The translations under genes were made by a program, and so were the position numbers. This document shows positions 15,760 through 24,610 of a stretch of 64,000 nt of DNA, piece after piece (position 1 is the stretch's first letter; every line of letters starts with the position of its first letter). Source of the DNA: Sphingobacterium sp. N143 (GTDB taxonomy: Bacteria; Bacteroidota; Bacteroidia; Sphingobacteriales; Sphingobacteriaceae); the NCBI RefSeq assembly GCF_030325625.1, contig NZ_JACAIS010000015.1, forward strand, positions 1 to 64,000. The letters run 5' to 3'. Below the pieces are notes generated by a model. It was not told the origin of the DNA. It was given only the letters and a program-made list of their open reading frames with translations, and did no database searches.

Positions 15760-18700
15760 CTTGATCCTGCTATGGCTAGCTTGCCAAAGCACATTTGCTC
15801 AGGGTAGATATGTGGGAAGTATAGTCGATTCACTTGGGACACCAATACCACATGTTTCCATAAGGCTGGAGTCAACAAAGACACCGTATCAATCGGATGA
15901 TCATGGATTTTTTAATATCCCCGCACAGACAAACACTGCTCCTGCCAAAATATCCAGAATCGAATATATGACGCAAGAAGTTGTATTGGAGTTAAATAAA
16001 AGAAATAAAGTGTATGTTATGCAGAGGGCTAATCATATACTTGAAGAGGTACAGATCATCAATACAGGATACCAGACATTGAACAAAGAACGATCTACGG
16101 GTAGCTTTTCAGTGATCGATAGCACAAAACTCGAAACACGGATATCGACCAATGTACTAGAAAAACTGGAATATCTGGCCCCAGGCCTACAATTTGACAA
16201 TCGCAACGGAAAGCCTAATATCAATATCCGGGGGATCAATTCTTTTACAGATCAGCTGACGCAACCATTGATTATTGTCGATAACTTTCCCTATGCGGGT
16301 GACATTGCCAATATAAATCCAAATGATGTCGAATCTGTGACCTTGCTCAAAGATGCGTCCGCAGCTTCAATATGGGGGGCAAGGGCCGGTAATGGCGTGA
16401 TTGTTATCAACCTCAAGAAAAATTCAAAAGGAACGAAACGCCTGGAATATAGTAGTAATTTTGTTTTCGGCGGAAAACCTGACCTCTTCTATCTTCAAAA
16501 CATAAGCTCGTCCGATTTTATCGATGTAGAAAAAATGTTATATGAACAAGGATTTTATAACAATGCGCTAAACAGTGCAAGAAAAAAAAGATTCATATTC
16601 TCTCCAGTCGTTTCCTTGTTGGACAAACAAACGAAAGGATTGATTTCCTACGAAGAGGCTGAAGCAAAGATTACGTCATTTAGACAGCAGGATTATCGCA
16701 ATGATATGCTGAAATATATGTTTAGACCTTCCTTTGATCAGCAACATCATATCGGTTATAATTTCGGAAGCAAGGGCTTTTCGAATCGGACAGCTGTCGG
16801 ATTTGATAAAAAACTGGAAACGCAATCAACAAATAACAGCTATCGGATTTCATTACAGTCCAGCAATAACATAAAGATTTCTGACAAATTACAGCTCCAA
16901 AATTCAATCCAATGGTCCAGCAATAACAGATCATCGAGCCCAGCGAACCTGAATTATCCGATAATGCCTCAGGGCGGGAAGGCTGTCCTTTATCCTTACG
17001 CCCAGTTGGAGACAGCGACTGGGGAGGCATTGGCTATACCGTATATGTATGACCTTGATTATGTACAGGGACTGGAAAATACAGCGTTACTGGACTGGAC
17101 ATTTAAACCGATAGAAGACTTCAAAAAAAGCCACGCCAATAATCGGACAAATGGATTGGGGCTGAATGCGTCTATTACCTATAAACCGTTCCCGTATCTA
17201 AAAATAGAAGGTCTCTATAATCATGAGAATCAACAGAACGAGTTTAAATCATTATATGGGGAAGAGTCGTTTTACGCACGTAACTTGATCAATCGGTTTA
17301 CCCAGATTAACAATGATATCGTTACCCGCATAATACCAATTGGTGGTGTGATGAGGAGCAGCCACCAACGCATGCGCGCTAATAAAGCACGGTTACAAAT
17401 GTCATTTGATTATGATCTGTTGGATGACTGGATGATCAACCTGTTTGCAGGGGCTGAAATAAGTGATCTGAAAAGTGAATCTCAGACAAACACATTCTAT
17501 GGCTACGATGAGAAACTACTCTCCTCCATCCTGGTTGATCCTGTCAATTCTTATCCGATCTATGATGGTTTGGCTTCCAATGCAAAGATCCCCAGTTCAG
17601 AAGGGTTTGGGAGACTGACCACACGCTTCGTATCTGTATTTTCAAATGGCGCTGTTAGCTATAAGAATAAATATTTTATCAATTTCTCCTTAAGAAGAGA
17701 TGCTTCCAACAATTTTGGCGTACAGACCAATCAAAGATGGAAACCTTTATGGTCATCAGGGCTTGCTTGGAGCCTTAACCAAGAACCCTTTCTGAAGTCA
17801 CAACAATGGTTAAATCTACTTAAACTTCGTGCAACATTGGGGCACTCGGGTAATATTGGCGGAGCATCCACGACCTTGCCTACCATTTATTATCAAGACC
17901 GGTCTGGCTACGGATTGTCAAACTGGAGGCGCGCAAATGTCAATGCCTTGCCCAATCCGTACTTGAAATGGGAGGATGTACGCATGGTAAATCTCGGTTT
18001 GGATTTTGCCCTGTTGAAAAATAACCTATCCGGAAGTGTCGAATTCTATCAGAAGAAATCGACAGATCTATTGGCAAATGATCCGCTGGACTATACCTAT
18101 GGTATAAGCACAATTATGCGCAATGTCGGGGAGGCTATAGGGAAGGGGGTGGATATCAACTTAATGGGTAAATATCATATCACGAATCAATTAAGGATGT
18201 CAACAGAACTGTTGTTCTCTTATAACACCGATAGAGTAACCAAGTTTAATGGGACAAACGCTGGTGCACAATATTACCTTGCAGGAAAGGGCGGAAGTCT
18301 GATGCCATTGGAAGGATATTCACTGTATCCGGTATTTTCTTACCGCTTTGAAGGGTTGGACCCACAAACGGGCGACCCCCAGGGCTGGCTCAAGGGAGCT
18401 GTAAGCAAGGATTATCCAAATTTGTTAAATGTATCTACAGATGAGCTGATCTATCATGGCAATGGATTGCCAAAATATTATGGATCTTTTAGACCTACAT
18501 TTTTTTGGAAGGGGTTGCAGGCTTCCATCAATCTGACTTATAAAATGAACTACTATTTTTTAAAGGAAACGATACGCTATAGTGCGCTGTTTAGCTCTTG
18601 GGCTGGACACGCAGATTATGTGTTGAGATGGCAAAATCCAGGTGATGAAAAATGGACAACTGTACCATCCTTGCAATATCCGGCAAATGCCAACCGGGAT

Positions 18701-18940
18701 GACTTTTATGCCTATTCCTCCAGTAATATTCTGAAAGGTGACCACATCCGTATTTCCGACCTACGGATTGCTTATACCCTTAAGCCTGTCATTGCAAACA
18801 GGAGTACAAAACTGACCATAGCTGCCTATGCAAATAACTTAGGGATTATCTGGAGAAAAAATAAGGCAAATATTGACCCGGACTATTTCGGGATCCCCCC
18901 GGTAAAAACATATGGAATAAATATGAACTTAAATTTTTAA
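15743..18940 (+). CDS. SusC/RagA-family TonB-linked outer-membrane transporter
   Basis: A 1065-residue TonB-dependent transporter. It has a signal peptide (MKTLINLILLWLACQSTFAQ), a carboxypeptidase-D regulatory-like domain (about 22-95), the TonB-box/plug entry EEVQIINTGYQTLNKERSTGSF and plug (about 105-230; INIRGINSFTDQLTQPLIIVD, ASAASIWGARAGNGVIVI), and a beta-barrel ending in NMNLNF. The NTGYQ..KERSTGSF subtype differs from the VVGYG subtype at 2577-5555, so the two pairs are not recent duplicates. Coupled to TlpA upstream and SusD downstream. Confidence 0.95.
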   Translation: MKTLINLILLWLACQSTFAQGRYVGSIVDSLGTPIPHVSIRLESTKTPYQSDDHGFFNIPAQTNTAPAKISRIEYMTQEVVLELNKRNKVYVMQRANHILEEVQIINTGYQTLNKERSTGSFSVIDSTKLETRISTNVLEKLEYLAPGLQFDNRNGKPNINIRGINSFTDQLTQPLIIVDNFPYAGDIANINPNDVESVTLLKDASAASIWGARAGNGVIVINLKKNSKGTKRLEYSSNFVFGGKPDLFYLQNISSSDFIDVEKMLYEQGFYNNALNSARKKRFIFSPVVSLLDKQTKGLISYEEAEAKITSFRQQDYRNDMLKYMFRPSFDQQHHIGYNFGSKGFSNRTAVGFDKKLETQSTNNSYRISLQSSNNIKISDKLQLQNSIQWSSNNRSSSPANLNYPIMPQGGKAVLYPYAQLETATGEALAIPYMYDLDYVQGLENTALLDWTFKPIEDFKKSHANNRTNGLGLNASITYKPFPYLKIEGLYNHENQQNEFKSLYGEESFYARNLINRFTQINNDIVTRIIPIGGVMRSSHQRMRANKARLQMSFDYDLLDDWMINLFAGAEISDLKSESQTNTFYGYDEKLLSSILVDPVNSYPIYDGLASNAKIPSSEGFGRLTTRFVSVFSNGAVSYKNKYFINFSLRRDASNNFGVQTNQRWKPLWSSGLAWSLNQEPFLKSQQWLNLLKLRATLGHSGNIGGASTTLPTIYYQDRSGYGLSNWRRANVNALPNPYLKWEDVRMVNLGLDFALLKNNLSGSVEFYQKKSTDLLANDPLDYTYGISTIMRNVGEAIGKGVDINLMGKYHITNQLRMSTELLFSYNTDRVTKFNGTNAGAQYYLAGKGGSLMPLEGYSLYPVFSYRFEGLDPQTGDPQGWLKGAVSKDYPNLLNVSTDELIYHGNGLPKYYGSFRPTFFWKGLQASINLTYKMNYYFLKETIRYSALFSSWAGHADYVLRWQNPGDEKWTTVPSLQYPANANRDDFYAYSSSNILKGDHIRISDLRIAYTLKPVIANRSTKLTIAAYANNLGIIWRKNKANIDPDYFGIPPVKTYGINMNLNF

Positions 18941-18944
18941 TGAC

Positions 18945-20309
18945 ATGAATGCTCAAAATATTGTACGGATCATCTATATCTTGTTTACCCTTTCTCTTTT
19001 TTCGTGTAATAAATTTTTGGAAGAAAAACCAGATATTTCGTTGGCGGTACCGGAGACTGTGGCCGATGTTAGGGCATTATTGGATAATGATGATATCTTA
19101 AATATCGCAGCTCCACCTTTATTGGAGATGGGGGTGGATGATTATTATCTGGATGATAATACATTGAATAATCTGAACGATACCTATAAAGGGATTTATC
19201 TATGGAAAAAAAGCTACCCTGCATTTGAATTGTCCGGAGATTGGCAGTTCTCTTATCGGGCAATTATGATTGCCAATATTGCAATGGAGACCTTGGAAAG
19301 ATTGAAAGAAGAACAAAGTCCAGCGGGGAAACAGTTAAAGGGAGAAGCTTTATTTTTAAGAGCTTTTAATAATTATAATCTCGCTCAGATTTATACCCCC
19401 TTAGGGAATGAAGCGATGGACAAACCACTGGGGATTCCTTTGCGATATTCATCTGATTACACAGAGCCGATTTTCAGAACAACGTTAGGGGAGACCTATA
19501 AAGCTATTTGGGATGACCTGAAAGAAAGCTTCCTCTTGTTGCCTGAGCTTGCAGATCGGCCCAGCAGACCCTCGAAAGTTGCCGCCCTGGCATTGATGGC
19601 AAGGGTAAGCTTGGCGATGGATGATTATGAAAATGCCGAAGTATATGCTAATCAGGCATTGGATATATATTCAACCTTGCTTGACCTGAATGAAATTGAT
19701 GTGACAAAGGATTTTCCCTTTCCTTTTTTACATAAAGAGATCATATACATGTCATTTGGAGACCGAGGTGACCTCATTGTAAACGATAATATATACATCG
19801 ATAAGTATCTGTATGATCTTTATAATCCAGCTGATTTACGAAAACAAGCTTATTTCTATAAGAAAGATAATGAAGGAATTGGGTTTAAAGGAAATTATGT
19901 AGGCGCACAGTTCTCTACATTTTTTGGAGGGCTGGCGACAGATGAGCTCTATCTTATCAGCGCAGAATGTGCAGCACGCAATGGCAATCTGCCGGCAGCA
20001 GCGGGAAGATTGAATACGCTACTTGAATCCAGATGGAGCACGGGGCATTTCGTCCCCTTGACTTTTTCAGATCGTAAAAGTGCTTTAGATAGAATCTTAA
20101 AAGAGCGCCGAAAAGAATTGATCTTTCGAGGTGTCAGATGGAGTGATATTAAAAGATATAACAGGGATGAGGCGTTGAGGAGAACGCTTGTACGGGTAAA
20201 TGCCGAAGGAAATACCTTAGCTGAGCTGCCCCCATTAGATCATCGCTTTTATTGGTTGATCCCGGAAGATGTGATCAGGATAAGTAAAATCCAACAAAAT
20301 CAACGGTAG
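18945..20309 (+). CDS. SusD/RagB-family outer-membrane lipoprotein
   Basis: The substrate-binding lipoprotein partner of the preceding SusC. The lipoprotein signal ends FTLSLFSC (Cys21), followed by NKFLEEKPD, the usual start of mature SusD proteins. Helical TPR-like units include GEALFLRAFNNYNLAQIY, KVAALALMARVSLAMDDYENAE and ELYLISAECAARNGN, and the C-terminus contains RILKERRKELIFRGVRWSD. At 454 residues it is at the shorter end of the family. Starts 4 bp after the susC stop and ends the TlpA-SusC-SusD operon before a strong terminator. Confidence 0.93.
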   Translation: MNAQNIVRIIYILFTLSLFSCNKFLEEKPDISLAVPETVADVRALLDNDDILNIAAPPLLEMGVDDYYLDDNTLNNLNDTYKGIYLWKKSYPAFELSGDWQFSYRAIMIANIAMETLERLKEEQSPAGKQLKGEALFLRAFNNYNLAQIYTPLGNEAMDKPLGIPLRYSSDYTEPIFRTTLGETYKAIWDDLKESFLLLPELADRPSRPSKVAALALMARVSLAMDDYENAEVYANQALDIYSTLLDLNEIDVTKDFPFPFLHKEIIYMSFGDRGDLIVNDNIYIDKYLYDLYNPADLRKQAYFYKKDNEGIGFKGNYVGAQFSTFFGGLATDELYLISAECAARNGNLPAAAGRLNTLLESRWSTGHFVPLTFSDRKSALDRILKERRKELIFRGVRWSDIKRYNRDEALRRTLVRVNAEGNTLAELPPLDHRFYWLIPEDVIRISKIQQNQR

Positions 20310-20317
20310 CTGGCTAG

Positions 20318-20351
20318 AAAAATGGGCGGATAATGATCCACCCATTTTTTT
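20318..20351. terminator. Terminator after the TlpA-SusC-SusD operon
   Basis: AAATGGG, a C-A bulge, GGAT, an AATG loop, ATCC and CCCATTT form an imperfect stem followed by TTTTTTT (to 20351). The leading A-run makes it usable for the convergent minus-strand gene at 20367 as well. Confidence 0.8.
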
Positions 20352-20366
20352 GTCAATCGGAATACG

Positions 20367-20768
20367 CTAAAAAGAACGTAGTGAAATAACAGTCTCATTT
20401 GTCGTTGGTGTTCCACTGGTCGGTACAGCGGCGGATATTCTACTGGCCACACTGTTACCTGGAGTTACATCATACGACATATCTGGTTGTCCTGGATTAC
20501 TGCTGTCCTCAGGTGCTAAAATAACACAGACTGTTTGTTTTGTCCCTCCGCATGGTTCTGAATTATATTCTGCATATTTACTGGCATCGAGTTTTTCACT
20601 GTTCGAGGTGCCGTTAAAATGCCACTCAATTAATTCAGCTTTTGCCACCGATGTAGTTTTAGGATTAATTTCTTCTTTTTTATCGTGTGCATTTGCACCG
20701 ATGATAATACCTGTAATCAAGGCACCTGTTCCGAGTGTGCCTAGGACTCTTTTTACGAATGTTCTCAT
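20367..20768 (-). CDS. Small exported cysteine-containing protein (DUF6520-like)
   Basis: A 133-residue protein with an N-terminal signal or anchor (LGTLGTGALITGIIIGANAH). The mature part has a pattern I associate with the DUF6520 family of Bacteroidota: an aromatic WHFNG, then Y..YNSEPCGGTKQTVCVILAPED, with two cysteines about nine residues apart and a C-terminal ISLRSF. The assignment is from memory of the pattern, not a search. It is convergent with the TlpA-SusC-SusD operon; the cysteine pair and the nearby TlpA suggest disulfide handling. Function unknown. Confidence 0.55.
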   Translation of the reverse strand: MRTFVKRVLGTLGTGALITGIIIGANAHDKKEEINPKTTSVAKAELIEWHFNGTSNSEKLDASKYAEYNSEPCGGTKQTVCVILAPEDSSNPGQPDMSYDVTPGNSVASRISAAVPTSGTPTTNETVISLRSF

Positions 20769-20890
20769 TTTTCTATGTTTATAGTGTTAATATATTTTGC
20801 CCATCCTTATTATCCTCCTGGATCGACCGTGGAGTTGTTCCTGTTGACCGGCCAGATTTCCCCGAATCCAGCCGATCTGTTATCTTATTC

Positions 20891-20898
20891 CAAAGTTA
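20891..20898 (-). promoter_or_regulatory. Possible -7 promoter element for the DUF6520-like gene
   Basis: On the minus strand this reads TAACTTTG, an exact TAnnTTTG match, 123 bp upstream of the ATG at 20768. No clear TTG element was found 20 bp further upstream, so the call rests on one element. Confidence 0.35.
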
Positions 20899-20951
20899 CA
20901 TGGAGAGGGTTCCATTGATATATGACTTTTGGGGAGGAGGTAATATGAATT

Positions 20952-21956
20952 TTAGGCCTCGTCTTGATCCTGCCCGAAAACACTGGGGCGAATACCGGTT
21001 TGCTTATGGAAAAAATTGGAAAAGTTGCTCTCCTGGTTGTAACCACAATAATGGGCCACTTCCTTCACGGTATAGCCTGCTGTCAGTAGATTCTTGGCCT
21101 TCTCAATCAGCAGCTGATTCAGCGTCTGCCGAGGGCTTTCGCCATAAACGCTTTTGTACATTTTGCCAAGATAGCCGATGTCAACACGTAGTTGGTCCGC
21201 AATGGTTTGGATCGAAAGGCTGCTGAAGGTCTGGACAACCTGATCTTTGATCATCTTGTGTGCACGTTCGGCAGTGATCTGACTCGCATTCATTTTCTGA
21301 TAAATTTCAAAATCCTTGTAAATAGCAAGATCAAAAAGGTCGTAGACCACCTTGGCAGCAATGGCCTCGTTGTCGCGATGGTACTTGAAGAGGTTAGCTA
21401 TGATATATTCGAGCTGGTATTTGGTTTTTTTAAGGATCGGCCAGATTGCACTCTGATAGAGCTGCTTTTTGTTTCTTAAACCGGCCAGCTTAAACTCCTG
21501 TAGAAAATGTCCTTCTTTATAGAGCTCCGGCCTTACGAGCCCGATATCGATCAATGCTCCATAGACAAGATATTCTCCTTGGACAACATCGGACCTGAAC
21601 TTGCCTTTAGGAACATAAACATAGCTGTCATAGCCAGAGGGCAATACAATTTGATCGGTCAGATTCCACTTTTGCAGAACAATAGGATCGGGTGAGTGTA
21701 GGTTGTAAAGCAGATGGTGATCGGCTTTTGCTGTTTTGATAGCGAGGGTAGTAGCCGCTTGCACATGCACCTGAATCCGATAGAAGATGACCGGATGATA
21801 GTCGATATATTCTTCCAAAAGCTGGATACCCACATCTTCGTAACGTTGCAAATGTGCGCCCGGAAGCTTAGGCAAAAAGGCATGGATTTGGTTTGAAAAC
21901 GCAGTCACTTGAGGTAATTTAAAATGGAATGTTTTGATCATGGGAAACTCCGTCAA
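20952..21956 (-). CDS. AraC-family transcriptional regulator
   Basis: A 334-residue protein with a C-terminal AraC-type DNA-binding domain (about 232-330): LSIQTIADQLRVDIGYLGKMY is the first helix-turn-helix, and YTVKEVAHYCGYNQESNFSNFF with TGIRPS is the second. The N-terminal 200 residues form an uncharacterised ligand or oligomer domain. It lies between the DUF6520-like gene (same strand, downstream) and the divergent small-peptide/acyltransferase group, so it could control either. A 17-bp stretch inside it recurs at 22218-22234. Confidence 0.85.
   Translation of the reverse strand: MTEFPMIKTFHFKLPQVTAFSNQIHAFLPKLPGAHLQRYEDVGIQLLEEYIDYHPVIFYRIQVHVQAATTLAIKTAKADHHLLYNLHSPDPIVLQKWNLTDQIVLPSGYDSYVYVPKGKFRSDVVQGEYLVYGALIDIGLVRPELYKEGHFLQEFKLAGLRNKKQLYQSAIWPILKKTKYQLEYIIANLFKYHRDNEAIAAKVVYDLFDLAIYKDFEIYQKMNASQITAERAHKMIKDQVVQTFSSLSIQTIADQLRVDIGYLGKMYKSVYGESPRQTLNQLLIEKAKNLLTAGYTVKEVAHYCGYNQESNFSNFFHKQTGIRPSVFGQDQDEA
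21273..21289. repeat. 17-bp exact repeat, copy 1 (inside the AraC gene)
   Basis: AGTGATCTGACTCGCAT occurs here and, in the same orientation, at 22218-22234 upstream of the 48-residue peptide gene. With one mismatch the match extends to CGGnAGTGATCTGACTCGCAT. Here it is coding sequence on the minus strand (QITAER region). Confidence 0.8.
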
Positions 21957-22012
21957 TAAGGTTGTATAAAGGCTAAATCAATGTCTATAAAGGTAAAATC
22001 AGCGTTTCGGAA

Positions 22013-22093
22013 ATGCCAAATAAAATGATAGATGACGTATTACTAGCTAAATCCTACATAAAAGCTGGGGTATTTGACATATTTTCTTGTTAG
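22013..22093 (+). CDS. Candidate 26-residue peptide, N-terminus like its neighbour
   Basis: This short frame begins MPNKMIDDVLLAKSYIKAGV and ends FDIFSC. Its first ten residues parallel those of the larger peptide at 22253 (MPNDMNENVL): M-P-N-x-M-x-acidic-x-V-L. The start codon contexts also match at the DNA level (ATGCCAAAT...ATG). No strong ribosome binding site or promoter is visible. The shared start motif is the only evidence that it is real; it could be a degraded or truncated paralogue. Confidence 0.3.
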   Translation: MPNKMIDDVLLAKSYIKAGVFDIFSC

Positions 22094-22217
22094 CAGCCAG
22101 GATGTGGTCAAATAGCTGTCATTTTGGGTTATATATCATCTTTTTCTTTGTTTTTAAGTGATTTTAGCAACATTTGAACCGTTAGCTAACCGAATTTCTT
22201 GTTCGTACGACAGCGGG

Positions 22218-22234
22218 AGTGATCTGACTCGCAT
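22218..22234. repeat. 17-bp exact repeat, copy 2 (upstream of peptide gene)
   Basis: Same AGTGATCTGACTCGCAT as at 21273-21289, 18 bp before the peptide start at 22253. It could be a regulatory site whose second copy happens to be in the AraC coding sequence, or a trace of a small duplication. Confidence 0.7.
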
Positions 22235-22252
22235 GGTTACAGATCAGTATGT

Positions 22253-22399
22253 ATGCCAAATGACATGAATGAAAACGTGCTTGCAATGAACGCAGATTCA
22301 GATGCCGATCTTGGATTTAGCGTCACGCAAATGATCCAGATGTTTTCCGAAATGGGAGACATCGTCGATGACGAAAAATGTTGGGTAGATCTACCTTGA
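22253..22399 (+). CDS. Small 48-residue acidic peptide, possible precursor peptide
   Basis: The frame encodes MPNDMNENVLAMNADSDADL, a methionine-rich middle (GFSVTQMIQMFSEMGDIVDD) and the end EKCWVDLP. It is acidic with a single Cys-Trp near the C-terminus, has no signal peptide and no transmembrane segment. It is followed 9 bp later by a perfect 10-bp hairpin and then by the acyltransferase-like gene. I do not recognise the family. Position next to a modifying-type enzyme and a LytTR two-component pair suggests a precursor or signalling peptide, which is inference only. An internal ATG four codons in is an alternative start. Confidence 0.5.
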   Translation: MPNDMNENVLAMNADSDADLGFSVTQMIQMFSEMGDIVDDEKCWVDLP

Positions 22400-22408
22400 C
22401 ACTTTCGC

Positions 22409-22438
22409 CCATTGCCCCCTAACATTGTGGGGCAATGG
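22409..22438. terminator. Perfect 10-bp hairpin after the peptide gene (no T-run)
   Basis: CCATTGCCCC (22409-22418) pairs fully with GGGGCAATGG (22429-22438) around a 10-nt loop. The lack of a T-run suggests an RNA stabiliser or processing hairpin that sets a high peptide-to-enzyme ratio rather than a full terminator. It lies 52 bp before the next start. Confidence 0.55.
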
Positions 22439-22490
22439 ATCATAATAATGAATTTAACGATTGAACAGCCTATTTTAACTTATATTTACG

Positions 22491-23411
22491 ATGACAAATA
22501 AGAGATTGACCAAACCGTTTTGGTTTGCGAATGTATGGAGTTTCTTTCCCGACTTTACGGTTGAAGACCTGGAGGTGAATTTTTTGAAATGGCGGGCCAA
22601 CCAGGCTGCTTTTCAGCAGATGACTCAAACAAAGACATTGTCTGAGCTGTTGGATCCAGAGGTTTTGACGGACCTTCCTGGGGATCTTGCCGGTATTTAT
22701 ATCGCACTGCATTATGGACCTTACCGCCTGCTACCGCGGTATTTGCTTGCTGCCGGATACCGTATTGCAGTGCTGGCATCACCTCAGGTTATCCAGCGGG
22801 AACAGGTCCACACCTTGGCTGATGTCAAAGCCAACAATTTACCAGCTGATGCCTTGACGTATATCGATGCTTCCAGGAAGACTGTTATGAAAAATATATT
22901 GAGCGCGCTACAGGAGCAACGTGTGGTGCTGGTTTATATTGACGCGGATGAAGGTGCCCAAAGATGTACCGCCAAAAATCAAAATACACTGCTGAAAATA
23001 AATCTGTTGCATGGACATCTCTACTTTCGGGCCAATATCGCCCTACTAGCTTTTCGATATGGCTTACCACTTGCTTTCCTGATCATGGAAAAGAATAGCA
23101 GGTCCGGACGATGGCAATTGACCTGTTCGAACAATATAAAGACAGGAAGGAAAGAAACAGTCCAGAATTATCTGAAAAGATTTAAAAGTAAACTCACTGT
23201 AATTTTAAGTGCAATGATGGAACGTGATTGGACCGCTTGGGAAAACTGGCCTATGCTTCATCTTTATCAGCCCGAACTAAAGCGAGCAGATGCAGAGGGG
23301 ATCGAAGGTTTGATATGTGGCATGCCGGTTTGTTTTCAGCAAAGACGGTTTATTTTTGATCTGAAGGGACGCCAATTTTTCGAAATACAGCCAAATGGGC
23401 AGAAGCAATAG
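22491..23411 (+). CDS. LPLAT-fold acyltransferase-like protein (LpxL/HtrB relative)
   Basis: A 306-residue protein with the layout of lipid A acyltransferase (LpxL-like) LPLAT enzymes: a strand followed by IALHYGPYRLLPRYLLAAGY (His74), then ASPQVIQRE, VVLVYIDADEG, FRANIALLAFRYGLPLAFLIM and a C-terminal helix. In LpxL the catalytic histidine is part of HX4E/D; here the fifth residue after His74 is Arg79, so activity or substrate may differ from lipid A acylation. No N-terminal transmembrane helix is seen. Neighbours are two tiny peptide genes upstream and a two-component pair downstream, making acylation of a peptide or small molecule plausible. Confidence 0.65.
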   Translation: MTNKRLTKPFWFANVWSFFPDFTVEDLEVNFLKWRANQAAFQQMTQTKTLSELLDPEVLTDLPGDLAGIYIALHYGPYRLLPRYLLAAGYRIAVLASPQVIQREQVHTLADVKANNLPADALTYIDASRKTVMKNILSALQEQRVVLVYIDADEGAQRCTAKNQNTLLKINLLHGHLYFRANIALLAFRYGLPLAFLIMEKNSRSGRWQLTCSNNIKTGRKETVQNYLKRFKSKLTVILSAMMERDWTAWENWPMLHLYQPELKRADAEGIEGLICGMPVCFQQRRFIFDLKGRQFFEIQPNGQKQ

Positions 23412-23583
23412 AGCAAGTCTACAGCTTGACTGAAAATTCAGAAATAGATAAATTACTAATGTTTTTTTTTGTTCTTTGAGGGAAATTTTGTTTCAGAAAT
23501 GTATGTAAATTTATTTCTTTTTATTATTTTTAAATAGAACCAATTAACAAATACGATCTTCTGCCGATCTTGACGGATAAATA

Positions 23584-24588
23584 ATGAATGTAAAAAGCGT
23601 ATGCGATACCTGGTCTGCTTTCAAAGGCGGTATCTTACTTTCTTTGGCGATTTTCTTGATTGTAGGAATATTGCTCCACCTCAATGTATATGTTTGGTAT
23701 CGCTTCACGATACGGCATATCCTGGCCTTAGTAAGTCCTTATATAGCTTCATTTCTACTGTATTATGTGTTGATGCGGGCAATGGTGCTCAGTCCTTGGC
23801 ATAGGCTAGGCCTGGTATGCTGCCTGCTGCTCTGGTGGTTTTATAGTGCACAGGTATGGTTTTATTATGCTTACCAATGGCTTCCGGCACAGCAGATTGT
23901 TTTTGTGGGCAAACTTACACCATCACGGAAAATAATTTTTCACAATCGGGTCACGATAGGCAATGTCTTGACCTTAGGATTGGCAGAAATATTGTGTTTA
24001 AAGCAGCATTACGCTTTATTCATGGTCCGGTTCCAACGGTTGAAAACGAAAGTCCTTACCCTAGATGTTTCACAGCGCCTGTCTATGCATTTTACACGCC
24101 AATGGATCAAAATTGTACAGCATAATAAGGTACAACAGCATGATGCTGCGCTCGAGCTCTTGCGCTATATCATCGCCATCTTAGTCAATAAAAAAAACAA
24201 AGTAGCCATTGCCGAGGAGTGGCGACAGTTTAAAGTAATGGCATCGTGCTTTTCTGATCGGAACATCGAACTACTGGGTGAGGAGGAACTCTTCCCCAGC
24301 GATTGGAATCGATCTATACCGGCGGCAACACTGCTTTCTTGGCTCGAAAATGCACTGGATTATACACCGAAAGGGCCCAAGGGATGGATTCGGGCAGTCT
24401 GGCAACGCATAGATGGTCAGCTGCAGTTGCAGATCAGCAATGCTGTCGGTCATACGGATGCTGCCGGGCATCATGGTATGGGGTCTGCGCTCGTCGGACA
24501 GCTCTTCGAACAGCTTGTGCCTGGACAATACGGTATCGAATATACCCGAAAAGAGGATAGTTTTATCGTATTGCTGATTGTGAAATAA
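23584..24588 (+). CDS. Divergent LytS-type membrane sensor kinase
   Basis: A 334-residue protein with about four transmembrane segments in the first 140 residues and a cytoplasmic part laid out like LytS/AgrC-type kinases. The region LSMHFTRQWIKIVQ corresponds to the usual PHFLFNxLN phosphorylation box but keeps only HF; LLRYIIAI follows, then an ATP-lid-like LSWLENALDYT (N-box) and GMGSALVGQLFEQL (G-box). Gene order with the LytTR regulator 22 bp downstream supports a two-component pair. The weak H-box raises doubt about autophosphorylation. Confidence 0.75.
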   Translation: MNVKSVCDTWSAFKGGILLSLAIFLIVGILLHLNVYVWYRFTIRHILALVSPYIASFLLYYVLMRAMVLSPWHRLGLVCCLLLWWFYSAQVWFYYAYQWLPAQQIVFVGKLTPSRKIIFHNRVTIGNVLTLGLAEILCLKQHYALFMVRFQRLKTKVLTLDVSQRLSMHFTRQWIKIVQHNKVQQHDAALELLRYIIAILVNKKNKVAIAEEWRQFKVMASCFSDRNIELLGEEELFPSDWNRSIPAATLLSWLENALDYTPKGPKGWIRAVWQRIDGQLQLQISNAVGHTDAAGHHGMGSALVGQLFEQLVPGQYGIEYTRKEDSFIVLLIVK

Positions 24589-24610
24589 ATGCTATCCTTA
24601 ATTCAATATT

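Noticed and set aside
20952-21956. The AraC protein at 20952 as dedicated regulator of the TlpA-SusC-SusD operon
   Set aside because: The operon is on the other side of a terminator and a convergent gene. Proximity alone does not decide between it and the peptide/acyltransferase group.
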